Of a stretch of 7,121 nucleotides of DNA, positions 6,386-7,121 are shown piece after piece. The notes under the pieces were generated by a model. The model saw only the letters and a list, made by a program, of their open reading frames with translations, ran no database searches and was not told the DNA's origin. The position numbers and the translations under genes are program-made. How positions within the stretch are numbered: position 1 is the stretch's first letter; every line of letters begins with the position of its first letter. This DNA comes from Phycisphaerales bacterium UBA7708 (GTDB taxonomy: Bacteria > Planctomycetota > Phycisphaerae > Sedimentisphaerales > Anaerohalosphaeraceae), in contig DLFY01000040.1 of assembly GCA_002482415.1 (NCBI GenBank), positions 5,408-12,528 of the forward strand, written 5' to 3'.

Positions 6386-6392
6386 CCTGATT

Positions 6393-7121
6393 ATGAAAAC
6401 GATAAACATACTATTCCTGATTGCGATTGCGGCCAGCATAGCCATCGCCAAGGTGGATTTGGTCACACTGCCCAGCCGCGATACGACGCAACTGACGATT
6501 TACAATTCCGCGGACCTGACACTGGTACGGGACAGCCGGTCGCTGACGCTTAAGGAAGGCGGGAACAAGCTGCAGTTTTCCTGGGAAAATACGCTGATTG
6601 ACCCGACCAGTCTGGCCATGCAGCCCAAGGCCTTTGCCGACAAAATTACTATTGCCGACCTGACGTTTCCACCGCGGGTGAAGAACCTGGGATTATGGAA
6701 TATCGACAGCGAAGTGGATGGCAAGGTGCCGGTGGAAATTACCTATCTGACCAGCGGACTGAGCTGGCGGGCATTTTATATGGGGACACTGACTAAGGAT
6801 GAAAAGACCATGCGGCTGGAAGGTTTTGTGCGCGTGTCCAACAACTCCGGCGAGGATTATGAAAACGCCCAGACCCGGTTGATTGTGGGCAAGATACATC
6901 TGCTGGATGAGATTGCTCAGTTGGCCCGCAGGCAATACCCGTATGACCGGCCGGGTACGGTGCTGAATGAAGAATTGAGTACGAGAGAGCATTCAATCCT
7001 CACTACAGCCATGCCGACAATCGGGACGATTACTGATTCGCTGTCGGCTGGAGAGGAGCTCAAGGAAATCATCAAGGAAGGACTCAGTGAGTATTTTCTT
7101 TATACCATTGAAGGCACCGAG
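6393..7121 (+). CDS. Secreted DUF4139 protein, 3' truncated by window
   Basis: The frame is open from ATG 6393 to the last base (243 codons, no stop). Residues 1-19 (MKTINILFLIAIAASIAIA) are a signal peptide, probably cleaved at AIA|KVD. The mature sequence (VDLVTLPSRD, LTIYNSADLTLVRDSRSLTL, LIDPTSLAMQPK) and the DUF4139 core (ITYLTSGLSWRAFY, FVRVSNNSGEDYENAQTRLI) align closely with residues about 173-420 of the anti-sigma fusion at 1987. The last 30 bases are identical to 3199-3228 in that gene. Between the cores, the glycine-rich insert of the fusion is replaced by a Ser/Thr-rich stretch (LTTAMPTIGTITDSLS). It is therefore the closest stand-alone relative of the anti-sigma sensor part. Function is unknown; it should act in the periplasm or at the surface. 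Confidence 0.9.
   Translation, partial: MKTINILFLIAIAASIAIAKVDLVTLPSRDTTQLTIYNSADLTLVRDSRSLTLKEGGNKLQFSWENTLIDPTSLAMQPKAFADKITIADLTFPPRVKNLGLWNIDSEVDGKVPVEITYLTSGLSWRAFYMGTLTKDEKTMRLEGFVRVSNNSGEDYENAQTRLIVGKIHLLDEIAQLARRQYPYDRPGTVLNEELSTREHSILTTAMPTIGTITDSLSAGEELKEIIKEGLSEYFLYTIEGTE
7092..7121 (+). repeat. 30-bp exact direct repeat shared by two DUF4139 genes (copy 2, reaches window edge)
   Basis: This is identical to 3199-3228. The identity runs off the end of the window, so its true length cannot be measured here. Confidence 0.8.

Overview
The window looks like chromosomal DNA of a Planctomycetota-type bacterium, most likely a Phycisphaerae-like polysaccharide degrader. This is an inference from gene content: a secreted-type GH2 beta-galactosidase beside an ECF sigma factor, an anti-sigma factor carrying a very large extracytoplasmic part, and several DUF4139 paralogs. 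No rRNA or other taxonomic marker is present. All supported genes lie on the + strand. Most of the sequence is fairly GC-rich, with a clearly more AT-rich stretch in the 3' third of the largest gene.

Layout: (1) 1-1164 is the 3' part of a GH2 beta-galactosidase-type enzyme. Its last Ig-like domain appears to be split by an inserted jelly-roll-like carbohydrate-binding module. (2) 1165-1387 is a gap with a 104-bp repeat (copy A), a possible 46-codon small ORF through it, and short inverted and direct repeats just ahead of the next gene. (3) 1388-1990 is an ECF sigma factor, translationally coupled through an ATGA overlap to (4) 1987-5091. That gene encodes an unusual 1034-residue protein: zinc-finger anti-sigma head, one membrane helix, a full DUF4139 region, then three diverged secretin/TonB short-N-terminal (STN)-like repeats. 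(5) 5128-6267 is a secreted DUF4139-type protein. (6) 6267-6370 is copy B of the 104-bp repeat and fills almost the whole gap to (7) 6393-7121, a further secreted DUF4139 paralog cut by the window edge and closely related to the middle of gene 4.

Working model (inference): the membrane-spanning anti-sigma protein holds the ECF sigma factor at the membrane. Its extracytoplasmic DUF4139 and STN-like parts sense something at the envelope or surface. The sigma factor may then drive its own operon and the adjacent DUF4139 genes. The anti-sigma sensor is homologous to the secreted proteins encoded just downstream, so they may share a ligand or partner.

The two most interesting items are this fused anti-sigma/DUF4139/STN architecture and the 104-bp intergenic repeat. 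The differences between the two repeat copies fall mostly at third codon positions of one + strand reading frame, as if the repeat descended from a translated sequence.
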